A stretch of 64,000 bases of DNA from an uncultured Candidatus Melainabacteria bacterium (lineage in GTDB: Bacteria; Cyanobacteriota; Vampirovibrionia; Gastranaerophilales; Gastranaerophilaceae). The notes beneath the pieces were generated by a model. It did not search any database. It was not told the DNA's origin and saw only the letters and a program-made list of their open reading frames with translations. The number at the start of each line of letters is the position of its first letter. Within the stretch, counting starts at the first letter, position 1. Made by a program: the position numbers and the translations under genes. The stretch lies in assembly GCA_934667125.1 (NCBI GenBank), contig CAKULF010000003.1:220888-284887 (forward strand), given 5' to 3'. Shown here piece by piece: positions 17,180 to 25,355 of the stretch.

Positions 17180-17206
17180 AATAAATTAAGAATATAGGAG
17201 AAAAAG

Positions 17207-18445
17207 ATGAAAAGACGTGTAGTAGTTACCGGCATGGGGTGTGTGTCGCCTTTTGGAGTTGGAGTAGATACTCTTTGGGATAATTTAAAAGAAGGTAAAA
17301 GCGGAATTAGATATTTGCATTTAGATAAAGAAAAACATTTGGTTCATATCGGCGGAGAAGTTCCTGAATTTGATACAACGCCTTATGTTGAAGCAAAAGA
17401 CGCAAGAAGAATGGATAAATTCATTTTATGTTCTGTTGTTGCTGCGCAATTAGCTATGGAAGATTCTAAACTTGATCTTGAAAAAGAAGATAGAACAAGA
17501 ATTGGTGTTATCGCAGGTTCTGCTGCAGGCGGACTTGATACAATTCAAAAAAATCACGAAGTAATGATGGCTCGTGGATATCACAAATGTTCACCATTTA
17601 TGGTTCCGATGATGATTTCTAATATGGCAGCAGGCAAAATCTCAATTAAATATGGTTTAAGAGGCATGTCAAAAGCTATTTTAACAGCTTGTTCAACAGG
17701 CGCTCACAGCATTGGAGACGCTGCTCGTGCTATTCAATATGGCGACGCTGATATTATGGTGGCAGGTGGTGCTGAAGCAGGAATTTGCGACCTTGGAATT
17801 GGCGCTTTTACATCAGCTAAAACCTTATCAAGACACAACGATGAGCCTACCAAAGCTTCAAGACCTTATGATATCAATCGTGACGGATTTATTATGTCAG
17901 AGGGTGCCGGAATTGTTGTTTTAGAAGAAAGAGAACACGCTATTGCTCGTGGAGCTAAGATTTATGCTGAATTAATCGGATATGGTCAATCATCTGACGC
18001 TTATGATATGGTAGCTCCTGATCCAAACGGTAATGGCGCAATTTTAGCTATGGAATTGGCTTTAAAAGAAGCTAATTTAAAACCTGAAGATGTTGATTAT
18101 ATTAACGCTCACGGAACTTCAACTCATGTTGGCGATATAGCTGAATCTAAGGCTATTGAAAAATTATTTGGAGATAAAGAACACAATAAAAAATTATCTG
18201 TTTCTTCAACAAAATCAATGACAGGACATATGTTGGGCGGTGCAGGCGCTGTTGAAGCTATTATTGCAATTAAAGCAATGAATGAGGGTATTATTCCTCC
18301 AACAATCAATCTTGAAAATCAAGACCCTGAAGTTGCAAATCTAGACTATACGCCACATAAAGCCGTTAAAAAAGAAGTAAATTATGCTATTTCTAACTCT
18401 TTCGGTTTTGGCGGACATAATTCTGTTTTAATTTTCGGAAAATAA
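17207..18445 (+). CDS. fabF: 3-oxoacyl-ACP synthase II (FabF)
   Basis: FabF extends acyl-ACP with malonyl-ACP. The 412-aa protein has nucleophile Cys in ACSTGAHSIGDA (about residue 162), the first His in NAHGTSTHVGD, and Lys and second His in KSMTGHMLGGAG. The C-terminal SFGFGGHN is standard. It sits 27 bases after fabH behind a TATAGGAG ribosome site and ends in a terminator, so it closes the oxidoreductase-fabH-fabF unit. The ACP and other fab genes are not in the window. Confidence 0.96.
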   Translation: MKRRVVVTGMGCVSPFGVGVDTLWDNLKEGKSGIRYLHLDKEKHLVHIGGEVPEFDTTPYVEAKDARRMDKFILCSVVAAQLAMEDSKLDLEKEDRTRIGVIAGSAAGGLDTIQKNHEVMMARGYHKCSPFMVPMMISNMAAGKISIKYGLRGMSKAILTACSTGAHSIGDAARAIQYGDADIMVAGGAEAGICDLGIGAFTSAKTLSRHNDEPTKASRPYDINRDGFIMSEGAGIVVLEEREHAIARGAKIYAELIGYGQSSDAYDMVAPDPNGNGAILAMELALKEANLKPEDVDYINAHGTSTHVGDIAESKAIEKLFGDKEHNKKLSVSSTKSMTGHMLGGAGAVEAIIAIKAMNEGIIPPTINLENQDPEVANLDYTPHKAVKKEVNYAISNSFGFGGHNSVLIFGK

Positions 18446-18463
18446 TTAAAATAAATAAATTGA

Positions 18464-18498
18464 TTTAAAGGCGCTGGAATTTATCGAGCGCCTTTAAA
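18464..18498 (+). terminator. Intrinsic terminator after fabF
   Basis: TTTAAAGGCGCT (18464-18475) pairs with AGCGCCTTTAAA (18487-18498), an 12-bp stem with eleven-base loop. On the plus strand the tail is weak (AAAAATATGC then T-rich), so termination may use the stem and the T-rich stretch at 18505. Confidence 0.75.
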
Positions 18499-18536
18499 AA
18501 TATGCTTTTTCTTTTTGTTTGTTATACAATAGAGTC

Positions 18537-19697
18537 ATGAAAAATACAGAAAATAAAAAAATAAAAGTTGCTTTTCCTCACATGGGAACAATTTATGTTG
18601 CTTGGGAAAAAGCGCTAAACGCAATGGGAATGGAGGCTTATGTACCTCCTTATACAAGTAAAAAAACTTTATCTTTAGGAACAAAAAATTCACCCGAAGC
18701 AATTTGTTTGCCATATAAATTAATTTTAGGTAATTTTATTGAAGCAATTGAAAACGGGGTTGATTATGTTTCAATGATTACTTCTCCGGGGATTTGTAGA
18801 CTCGGCGAATATGGAAGAAATATTGAACAAGTTCTTGTTGAATTGGGTTATAAAACAAATTACATTGAACTTAGCCTATATGATGGCTTTAAGGGCATGA
18901 TAGACTATTTTGTTCGTTTGACGGGCAAAAAAGAATATTTTAAAATCTTTAATGCTATATATCTTGCTGTTAGAACGGTATTCGCTGTTGACGAGTTGCA
19001 AAATTTCCTATCTTATCATAGAGCAAGAGAAATTCACAAGGGCGATAGCGAAAAGGCTTTTAATAAAGCAATTAAAATGATAAGAAAAGCAATGACAGCT
19101 AAAGAACTTGCTAAAGCTCTTAAGGATGGTTTAAGAGAAATTTCAAGCGTTGAAATTGATAAAAATAAAGATGTTCTTCATGTTGATTTAACAGGCGAAA
19201 TTTATATCGTAAATGATGAATTTTCAAATCAATATATGGAGCGTGAATTGGGCGCTATGGGCGTTCAAGTTCGCCGTTCTTTAACTATTTCATCATTCTT
19301 AAAAGACGCAATTATTCCAAAAATATTTAAAAAAGGCGAAACGCACTTAGAACGTGCTTATAGACTCGCTAAACCATATCTTATGAGAGATATAGGCGGT
19401 GATAGTCTTGAATGTATTTCTGATGTTTTATATGCAAAAGAAAGAAACGTGGATGGTTTAATCCATGTTAGCCCATTTACTTGCATGCCTGAAATTATGA
19501 CTCAAAATATTTTCCCAAAAATGAGAGAAGATACTTCGCTTCCGATTTTGACTTTGATTATGGATGAGCAAACAGGCAGAGCAGGCTATATCACAAGGCT
19601 TGAAGCTTTTGTTGATTTAATGAGAAGAAAGAAAATGAGAGCAAAAATTTCAGCCGACAAAATGAAAAAAGAAAATCAAATACCACAAGAGGTATAA
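18537..19697 (+). CDS. DUF2229/CoA-enzyme activase-type protein (2-hydroxyacyl-CoA dehydratase family)
   Basis: The product of about 386 aa begins VAFPHMGTIYVAWEKAL, with the pattern of the COG3580/3581 proteins that are often fused to, or paired with, BadF-type activases. Conserved Cys sites are visible: EAICLPYKL (about residue 60), PGICRLGEYG and PFTCMPEIM, likely ligating an iron-sulfur cluster. The chemistry of these proteins is not settled. An upstream TTG at 18519 gives a longer frame, but a -10 element (TACAAT, 18524-18529) lies within it, so the ATG at 18537 is chosen. The matching activase domain may be the gene at 1-792, not adjacent here. Confidence 0.75.
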   Translation: MKNTENKKIKVAFPHMGTIYVAWEKALNAMGMEAYVPPYTSKKTLSLGTKNSPEAICLPYKLILGNFIEAIENGVDYVSMITSPGICRLGEYGRNIEQVLVELGYKTNYIELSLYDGFKGMIDYFVRLTGKKEYFKIFNAIYLAVRTVFAVDELQNFLSYHRAREIHKGDSEKAFNKAIKMIRKAMTAKELAKALKDGLREISSVEIDKNKDVLHVDLTGEIYIVNDEFSNQYMERELGAMGVQVRRSLTISSFLKDAIIPKIFKKGETHLERAYRLAKPYLMRDIGGDSLECISDVLYAKERNVDGLIHVSPFTCMPEIMTQNIFPKMREDTSLPILTLIMDEQTGRAGYITRLEAFVDLMRRKKMRAKISADKMKKENQIPQEV

Positions 19698-19716
19698 AAA
19701 AATAAAAAAGAGTATG

Positions 19717-19753
19717 ATATAATCCTTATAGTTTTATAAGGATTATATTTTTT
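19717..19753 (+). terminator. Perfect 14-bp AT-rich inverted repeat with T-run
   Basis: Left arm 19717-19730 (ATATAATCCTTATA), loop GTTT, right arm 19735-19748, all 14 pairs perfect, followed by TTTTT. It ends the preceding gene and lies 8 bases before the next start. Because it is AT-rich and symmetric, it could equally be an operator; the downstream gene has no visible ribosome site. Confidence 0.55.
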
Positions 19754-19760
19754 AATTGGC

Positions 19761-20705
19761 ATGAGCGAAAATATTTTAGAAATTAAAGATTTATCAATGG
19801 GCTTTATTCTTGAAAATAACGATTTTAAGGATGAATATTATAGCGCCCTAAGCAACATAAATCTTTCTTTTCAAAAAGCTCAAATACATTGTATAGCAGG
19901 CGAATCAGGCTGTGGAAAATCTGTTTTAATTAATACGATTTTAAATCTTTTGCCAAAAAATGCTCTGATTAAATCGGGCGAAATTTTATATGAAAACCAA
20001 AATTTGCTAGCTTTAAATGATAAGGATTATAAAAAAATCAGAGGGCGAAAAATCAGCCTAATTCCGCAAGACCCTTTTATGTCTTTAAATCCTTTGTATA
20101 CGATTGAAAATCAGCTTCTTGAAGTTAATAACGATAATGACATAAACAAAATAAAACAAGCGCTTGAAATGGTTAAAATTAAAAATATTGAAAGTGTTCT
20201 AAAATCCTATCCTCACGAGCTTTCAGGCGGAATGAAACAAAGAATAATTATAGCTATGAGCCTTATTTCAAATTCTCAAATTATTTTGGCGGATGAACCT
20301 ACAACGGCGCTTGATGTCAGTGTTTCAAATACAATTTTAAATATTTTAACCGATTTAAAAAATATAGGCAAAACAATTATTTTGATTACCCATGACCTTT
20401 CGATTGTTTCAAATTATTCTGATACGACAACGATTATGTATTTAGGCGAAATTGTTGAAAAAGGACAAACAAAAGAACTCTTTAAAAATCCGAAACATCC
20501 TTATACAAACGCATTATTAAGGGCTTTACCTATTGATAAGAATAAAAAGCTTGAAAATATTAAAGGGCAAATTTCTCCGATAACTCAAAGGATTGATGGT
20601 TGTAAATTTCATCCAAGATGTAATTGTGTTATGGAAAAATGTAAGACAATTAAGCCTTGTTTAAAGGATTGTGACGGCGTTATGGTTGCGTGTCATTTAT
20701 ATTAA
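19761..20705 (+). CDS. Oligopeptide/dipeptide ABC transporter ATP-binding protein (DppD/OppD-like)
   Basis: The 314-aa protein has Walker A GESGCGKS, Q-loop, signature LSGGMKQR, Walker B ILADEPTTALD and H-loop ITHD. The C-terminal part carries the oligopeptide-transporter extension with six Cys residues (CKFHPRCNC, MEKCKTIKPCLKDC), as in DppD/OppD where cysteines can bind an iron-sulfur cluster. It powers peptide or nickel import, but no permease or binding protein gene is adjacent. The 3' end overlaps the convergent maf gene by nine bases. An orphan ATPase serving a distant permease is likely. Confidence 0.9.
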   Translation: MSENILEIKDLSMGFILENNDFKDEYYSALSNINLSFQKAQIHCIAGESGCGKSVLINTILNLLPKNALIKSGEILYENQNLLALNDKDYKKIRGRKISLIPQDPFMSLNPLYTIENQLLEVNNDNDINKIKQALEMVKIKNIESVLKSYPHELSGGMKQRIIIAMSLISNSQIILADEPTTALDVSVSNTILNILTDLKNIGKTIILITHDLSIVSNYSDTTTIMYLGEIVEKGQTKELFKNPKHPYTNALLRALPIDKNKKLENIKGQISPITQRIDGCKFHPRCNCVMEKCKTIKPCLKDCDGVMVACHLY

Positions 20706-21266
20706 TTCATCCAACATTTTTTCAAATAAAACAATTGGAAAGCCAATAACGTTTTCTTTTGAGCCTTCTAAACTTGTTGCAAAATCAAAGCCGTCATCTT
20801 GGATTCCGTAACTTCCTGCTTTATCAAGGGGTTTAGAGGTTTTAATATAGTTTAAAATATCTTCATCCGTTAATTTTTTAAACGTAACATAAGTTATATC
20901 GATATCTTTTAGGGTGTTTTCTTTTGAAATTAAGCAAATTGCGCTTGCAACAAAATGAGTTTTGCCTGAAAGAGATTTTAAAGTATCAAAAGCGTCTTTT
21001 TCATCTTTTGGCTTGCCTAAAATAATATTGTCGCTAACAACAACGGTATCAGCAGAAATTATAATACTATCTTGATTTTGCTCAAAAACCTCTAAACCCT
21101 TATTATATGCACAATTTATAACTAAATCTTTATCATATTTTAAATGCGCAATTTTTTCATCATATTTTGAAACCTTAATTTCAAAATCATATCCGGCTTT
21201 TGATAATATTTCTTTTCTTCTTGGCGAAGATGAAGCAAGGATAAGGTTTTTGGGTATTGCTTTCAT
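20697..21266 (-). CDS. Maf-like nucleoside triphosphate pyrophosphatase
   Basis: The 189-aa protein begins NLILASSSPRRKEILSKAGY, the Maf/YhdE signature with the SxRR loop, and has ISADTVVVSDN with the catalytic Asp. Maf proteins hydrolyse non-canonical nucleoside triphosphates (dTTP, UTP or modified forms). The gene starts one base into the stop of the TPR gene (TAATG) and runs nine bases into the end of the opposing ABC gene. Confidence 0.93.
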   Translation of the reverse strand: MKAIPKNLILASSSPRRKEILSKAGYDFEIKVSKYDEKIAHLKYDKDLVINCAYNKGLEVFEQNQDSIIISADTVVVSDNIILGKPKDEKDAFDTLKSLSGKTHFVASAICLISKENTLKDIDITYVTFKKLTDEDILNYIKTSKPLDKAGSYGIQDDGFDFATSLEGSKENVIGFPIVLFEKMLDELI

Positions 21267-22930
21267 TATCTGTTGCCTTTTAAAATGGCTTCGCTTCTTT
21301 TTAATTGTTTTTCAAAAATTTCAATTAGATTTTTATTTTGCGTTTTAAGAGCAATTTCATAGGCTAATTTTTTATAGTTAATTTCATTGTTATCAAGCTC
21401 TATTGCTTCTTTTGAATATAACAAAGCGTCGTTAAAATTGCCCAAACCATAATAGCTTTTTGCCATTTGATTATAATATTTTGCGCAAGTCGGGTTCAAT
21501 TTAATTGCTTCATAAATTGATAAAGCTGCATTTTTATATTCTTTTAAATCATTCAAGATAAGTCCTTTAAAATAGAAAGATTCAGCATTATTTTTGTCTG
21601 AATTTAAGTATTTTTCAATGTTTTCAAGGGCTTTTTCTTTTTCATTCAATCTATAATAAATTCTAGCCAAAGAATTAAACACGCTCAAGCAATTTATATT
21701 GTTGTTTTGAAATTGCGAAATCAAATCCAGCGCTTGATTATAGTCTTTTTCATCAATGTAAAGGTCGATTAATTCAAGAGTATAATAAATTGATTCAGGA
21801 TAAACCTCCAGCGCTTTTTTATAGATTTCTATTGCTTTTTTATACAACTTTAATTCTTTATAAACGCTCGCTAGAGTGTCCAATAATATTGGGTTTGAGC
21901 TTTCTTTTTCAAAATATTTTTCCAAAACGCTTTTAGCGGTCGAAAGATTTGTTTCTTTTAAATTTATAACTTGAGCTAAAATTTGAGCTTTCGGATAAAA
22001 TTTTGAATTTTCATTTATAACATCAAGATTTAATTTTGCTGTTTGATATTTCTTTTCTTTGATTAAAATCCAAGCTGAAAGAAAATATTTTTCGTCTAAA
22101 TTTTCGTTTTTTTCTTTGATAAGCGAATAATTTATTGAGGTTTTTAAAACGCTCAAAGCCTCTGATAGCCAGCTTATATCAATATAACATTTTGCTAAAT
22201 CAAGATAAAAATCATGTTCATTATTATCAAATTTAATAGCTCGTGTGATGTGCTCAATTGCTTGAGTATAATTTTTTCTTTTTGCTTCAATCATTCCAAG
22301 ATAATATGAAGCAAGAGGAACATTCTCATCAACATTTAAGCAATATTTAATAACTTTATTGTAATCAGAATGATTGTAATAATATGTTGCAAGGTCCATA
22401 TTTGCTTGAATATGAGTATCATCAAGCTCTATAACCTTTTCAAGCATAACTTTTTTCTTGTTGTCGTCTGAAATTGTTGAAATTAAATACAATAAATCCG
22501 CATTCAACTTAATTTCGTCAATCAAAGAATTGAAAACAGTCATAGCGTCTTGTTTTTTATCAAGCATAATCAAAATTTTGATATAACAATAATAAGATTG
22601 AGCGCTTCTATCGTATTCGCAAAGAGTTTGAGCGGTTTTAAGAGCTTTTTGATATTGTTTTAAGATAATATAAATTTCATAAACTCGATTTAGAGCAAGT
22701 ATATTGTTTTTTTTCAGAGCTAAAACCTTTAAAAATTCTTCTAAAGCTCTATCATAGTTATGAATTAAAAGGTGTAATTCGCCAAGTTGAGAATATATTT
22801 CAATATCATTTGCGTCATCTTCAAATTCCAACGCTTTATATAAATATTCGATAGCTTCTTTATATTTTTTTATGTTTTTTAGTTCAAAAGCTTTTTTAAT
22901 TAGCTCAATTTTTTCTTTATTAATATCCAT
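21266..22930 (-). CDS. Tetratricopeptide repeat protein (554 aa)
   Basis: The whole sequence is helical with about twelve or more TPR units; the pattern A-Y-Y-x-L-G and x-x-A-L-x-x-Y-x-K is clear in YKEAIEYLYKALEFED, YDRALEEFLKVLALKKN, YTQAIEHITRAIKFDNNEHD and YKKAIEIYKKALEVYPESI. No signal peptide and no enzymatic domain. It is a scaffold for protein contacts. It is coupled to maf; the partner proteins cannot be read from sequence. It faces the flagellar rod operon but shares no promoter with it. Confidence 0.85.
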   Translation of the reverse strand: MDINKEKIELIKKAFELKNIKKYKEAIEYLYKALEFEDDANDIEIYSQLGELHLLIHNYDRALEEFLKVLALKKNNILALNRVYEIYIILKQYQKALKTAQTLCEYDRSAQSYYCYIKILIMLDKKQDAMTVFNSLIDEIKLNADLLYLISTISDDNKKKVMLEKVIELDDTHIQANMDLATYYYNHSDYNKVIKYCLNVDENVPLASYYLGMIEAKRKNYTQAIEHITRAIKFDNNEHDFYLDLAKCYIDISWLSEALSVLKTSINYSLIKEKNENLDEKYFLSAWILIKEKKYQTAKLNLDVINENSKFYPKAQILAQVINLKETNLSTAKSVLEKYFEKESSNPILLDTLASVYKELKLYKKAIEIYKKALEVYPESIYYTLELIDLYIDEKDYNQALDLISQFQNNNINCLSVFNSLARIYYRLNEKEKALENIEKYLNSDKNNAESFYFKGLILNDLKEYKNAALSIYEAIKLNPTCAKYYNQMAKSYYGLGNFNDALLYSKEAIELDNNEINYKKLAYEIALKTQNKNLIEIFEKQLKRSEAILKGNR

Positions 22931-23052
22931 AAGTTTTATTATATTTTATTTTTCAAACTAATTCAATAAATAAAAATATTGACTTTTTAACAAAAATCCT
23001 TAAATCAAAATCGAATATTCTCATATTAATAGTGTATTTTTTCTAATTTTAA

Positions 23053-23079
23053 TAAAGAAAAAATCTTATGAACCGACGA
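23053..23079 (+). promoter_or_regulatory. Sigma-28-type promoter of the flagellar rod operon
   Basis: TAAAGAAA at 23053-23060, eleven bases, then ACCGACGA at 23072-23079. The spacing equals the FliA consensus (TAAA, 15 bases, GCCGATAA); two of four bases of the right box are changed. The operon start at 23103 lies about 24 bases downstream. Confidence 0.6.
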
Positions 23080-23102
23080 AGAATAAAAAAGGTATAAACA
23101 AA

Positions 23103-23804
23103 ATGAAACCATTAGTTGCAGGAATAAATTTAGACGGACACGGCTTGGCGCAAAGCGTTAATGCTATGCACACAAGTATGAATATCATGGGAATATTCAG
23201 TGAAAATATTCTTGGTTTTGATAAAATCGGATATCAAAAAAAAGATGTTGTTATTTCTTCTTTTGCTGAATTTTTAGGGCCGGAAGCTGTTTCATATTCA
23301 ACAGATGAACAGGTTGGAAGACTTGTTATGACTGAACGTCCGCTGGATGTTGCATTATCTGAAAAAGGGTATTTTCAAGTTTTGAATGATAACGGAAGTA
23401 TTGAACTTACTCGTGATGGCAGATTTAAGTTAAATAATAAAGGCGAATTATTAACCCAAACAAATCAAAAAGTTTTGTCTAATTCGGGCATTCCTATTGT
23501 TTTTTCAACTCTTCCAACCGAATTAAATCAAATTAAAATTGGAACAGATGGAAAAATCGGAGTATTGGATGAAAAAGCTCGTGGGTTTGTTCCTCAAGGC
23601 ACGATAGGAGTTGTTTCGTCTGATGGGTCTTTAATTCAAAGAGATTCCGTTCGACAAGGTTTTGTTGAAAATTCAAACATACAACTTCAAAATGAATTTA
23701 TCGAAATTGCAAACTATAAACGAACTTTTGAAGCAAATTCTACAATGTTTAAAATTCAAAATAACAAACTGTCAAGCGCTATATCCCAATTGGGTCGAGT
23801 ATAG
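23103..23804 (+). CDS. Flagellar rod/hook-basal body protein, FlgF/FlgG family
   Basis: The 233-aa protein has the FlgF/FlgG layout: an N-terminal helical start (LAQSVNAMHTSMNIMGIFSE), a central beta domain with RPLDVALSEKGYFQV and TRDGRFKLNNKGELLT, and a C-terminal helix QGFVENSNIQLQNEF...ANYKRTFEAN. It forms part of the axial rod. The N-terminus is extended by a short MKPLVAGINLDGHG stretch. RBS AAAAGG lies ten bases before ATG. First gene of a four-gene rod operon. Confidence 0.88.
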   Translation: MKPLVAGINLDGHGLAQSVNAMHTSMNIMGIFSENILGFDKIGYQKKDVVISSFAEFLGPEAVSYSTDEQVGRLVMTERPLDVALSEKGYFQVLNDNGSIELTRDGRFKLNNKGELLTQTNQKVLSNSGIPIVFSTLPTELNQIKIGTDGKIGVLDEKARGFVPQGTIGVVSSDGSLIQRDSVRQGFVENSNIQLQNEFIEIANYKRTFEANSTMFKIQNNKLSSAISQLGRV

Positions 23805-23815
23805 GAGGATAGATA

Positions 23816-24535
23816 ATGACATTTAATTTACAAGGAATAGTAAGAAAAACAACAACAAATTTAACAACCGAATTTGATAGATTGGCTTATATTTCTCAAA
23901 ATGTTGCAAATATGAACACAAATGCGTATAAAGGTGTTCGTTTTGAAGATATGATTGACGCAGACGGCTCTGTTCACGGGATTGAAAGAGTTGATATGGC
24001 TAAAGGTACGATTATGACAACCGATAGCCCATTAGATGTTGCAATAGATGGAGCCGGATTTATCCCTGTTACGACTCAAACAGGCGAAATTCAATATACT
24101 CGTGATGGTTCGTTTATGACCAATAAAGACGGTTTATTAATTACAAAAAACGGTGATTTAGTTGGCTCGGGCATAAAAATCGACACATCTGCCGAACGTA
24201 CGGAAATAAGACCAAATGGCGATGTTTATATCTATAAAAGAAAAATTGATGAACCGGAATATGCCGGAACTATTCCTGTTGTTCAATTTCAAAATCCTGA
24301 AGCATTGTTAAATGTTGGTAAAAACAATTATGTTGCAACGGAAAATGCAGGAAAATTGGCTCTTGTTGAAGATCATAAATTAATTAAACAATACGGAGTT
24401 GAAAAAACAAACGTTGATTTAACAAATGAAATTTATACAATTTCAAGAATAAACGCTTCAATTACAGCGAGCGCTTCATTGATGAAAGCGGTAAACACTA
24501 TGTATACAACCGCAGTTAACAATATGACAACATAA
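23816..24535 (+). CDS. flgG: Flagellar basal-body rod protein FlgG-like
   Basis: The 239-aa protein has the FlgG N-terminus FDRLAYISQNVANMNTNAYKG, central SPLDVAIDGAGFIPV and TRDGSFMTNKDGLL, and a C-terminal rod helix VEKTNVDLTNEIYTISRINASI. It follows the first rod gene by 11 bases with an AGGAGG site. Length is about 20 aa under typical FlgG (260 aa). Assignment of the two family members to distal versus proximal rod is by order and not certain. Confidence 0.8.
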   Translation: MTFNLQGIVRKTTTNLTTEFDRLAYISQNVANMNTNAYKGVRFEDMIDADGSVHGIERVDMAKGTIMTTDSPLDVAIDGAGFIPVTTQTGEIQYTRDGSFMTNKDGLLITKNGDLVGSGIKIDTSAERTEIRPNGDVYIYKRKIDEPEYAGTIPVVQFQNPEALLNVGKNNYVATENAGKLALVEDHKLIKQYGVEKTNVDLTNEIYTISRINASITASASLMKAVNTMYTTAVNNMTT

Positions 24536-24550
24536 TTTGAAAGGTAGATT

Positions 24551-24916
24551 ATGGGTTTAATTCCAACAAATTTAATAAATTCGCCGCTTAAAAAGCTGGA
24601 TTTGATTTCAGCTCGTCAAGAAGCTTTGGCTGATAATGTCACAAATATGCACACCCCTGGGTATAGAAGAAAAGATGTTGATTTTTCTCAATATCTGAAT
24701 AATTCAACATCAGCTTCCACTCTTGAAACAAAATTGATAAACAAATTCGGACCTGCGCCAATTGCAAGCCAAGGAAGCGGCGGAGAAATGAAATCAACAG
24801 AAGATGAACTTGCACTAATGCAACAAAATTATATGCTTTATTCAACAGCCACAAAGCAATTGAAAAGCACAATCACCCAACTAAAATCAGCATTGAATGT
24901 TTCAGCAAATGGTTAA
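24551..24916 (+). CDS. flgB: Flagellar basal-body rod protein FlgB
   Basis: The 121-aa protein begins NLINSPLKKLDLISARQEAL and has ADNVTNMHTPGYRRKDVDFSQYL, the FlgB rod signature with the NxxTPGY motif, and a C-terminal helix that packs the rod (LALMQQNYMLYSTATKQLKS). It forms the proximal rod next to FliE and the MS ring. Located 16 bases after flgG and 11 before flgC, in an order (F/G, G, B, C) that differs from the common B-C-E arrangement. Confidence 0.93.
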   Translation: MGLIPTNLINSPLKKLDLISARQEALADNVTNMHTPGYRRKDVDFSQYLNNSTSASTLETKLINKFGPAPIASQGSGGEMKSTEDELALMQQNYMLYSTATKQLKSTITQLKSALNVSANG

Positions 24917-24926
24917 GGAGTAGATT

Positions 24927-25355
24927 ATGGGTTTATTTAACGCTTTTAATATAGGTTTGCAAGGTTTAGATGTTCATTCTAAACGTGTTGAAATTGCTGC
25001 AAAAAACATAGCAAATCTTGATACACCAAATTATACAAGAAAAATTCCTTTGGTTTCATCAGCTCAAGATAATAGTTTTGCAACAGTTTTATCCTCCATG
25101 GGGCAAGGAGCTTTAACCAGCGGACTTGGAGGAGTCAATTTTGATGGTATTGTTGAAGACCCTACCCCTGGAACAAAAATATATAAACCGGGGCATCCGG
25201 ACGCTGATAAAGATGGTTACATCAGAACATCAAATGCTAATCCGATTGTAGATATGGCAGACGCTACAATGGCGCAACGTGCTTATGAAGCTTCTTTGGG
25301 CGTTATGAGTATAACAAAATCAATGGCAACTTCTGCTCTTGAAATAAATAGCTAA
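24927..25355 (+). CDS. flgC: Flagellar basal-body rod protein FlgC
   Basis: The 142-aa protein shows the FlgC start FNIGLQGLDVHSKRVEIAAKNIANLDTPNYTRK, and the C-terminal segment YIRTSNANPIVDMADATMAQRAYEASLGVMSITKSMATSALEI. Rod protein beside FlgB. Its stop runs four bases into the end of the opposite glycosyltransferase gene. Confidence 0.93.
   Translation: MGLFNAFNIGLQGLDVHSKRVEIAAKNIANLDTPNYTRKIPLVSSAQDNSFATVLSSMGQGALTSGLGGVNFDGIVEDPTPGTKIYKPGHPDADKDGYIRTSNANPIVDMADATMAQRAYEASLGVMSITKSMATSALEINS

Noticed and set aside
18519..18536. TTG at 18519 as start of the DUF2229-type protein
   Set aside because: It contains the -10-like TACAAT, and no ribosome site precedes it; the ATG at 18537 is preferred.
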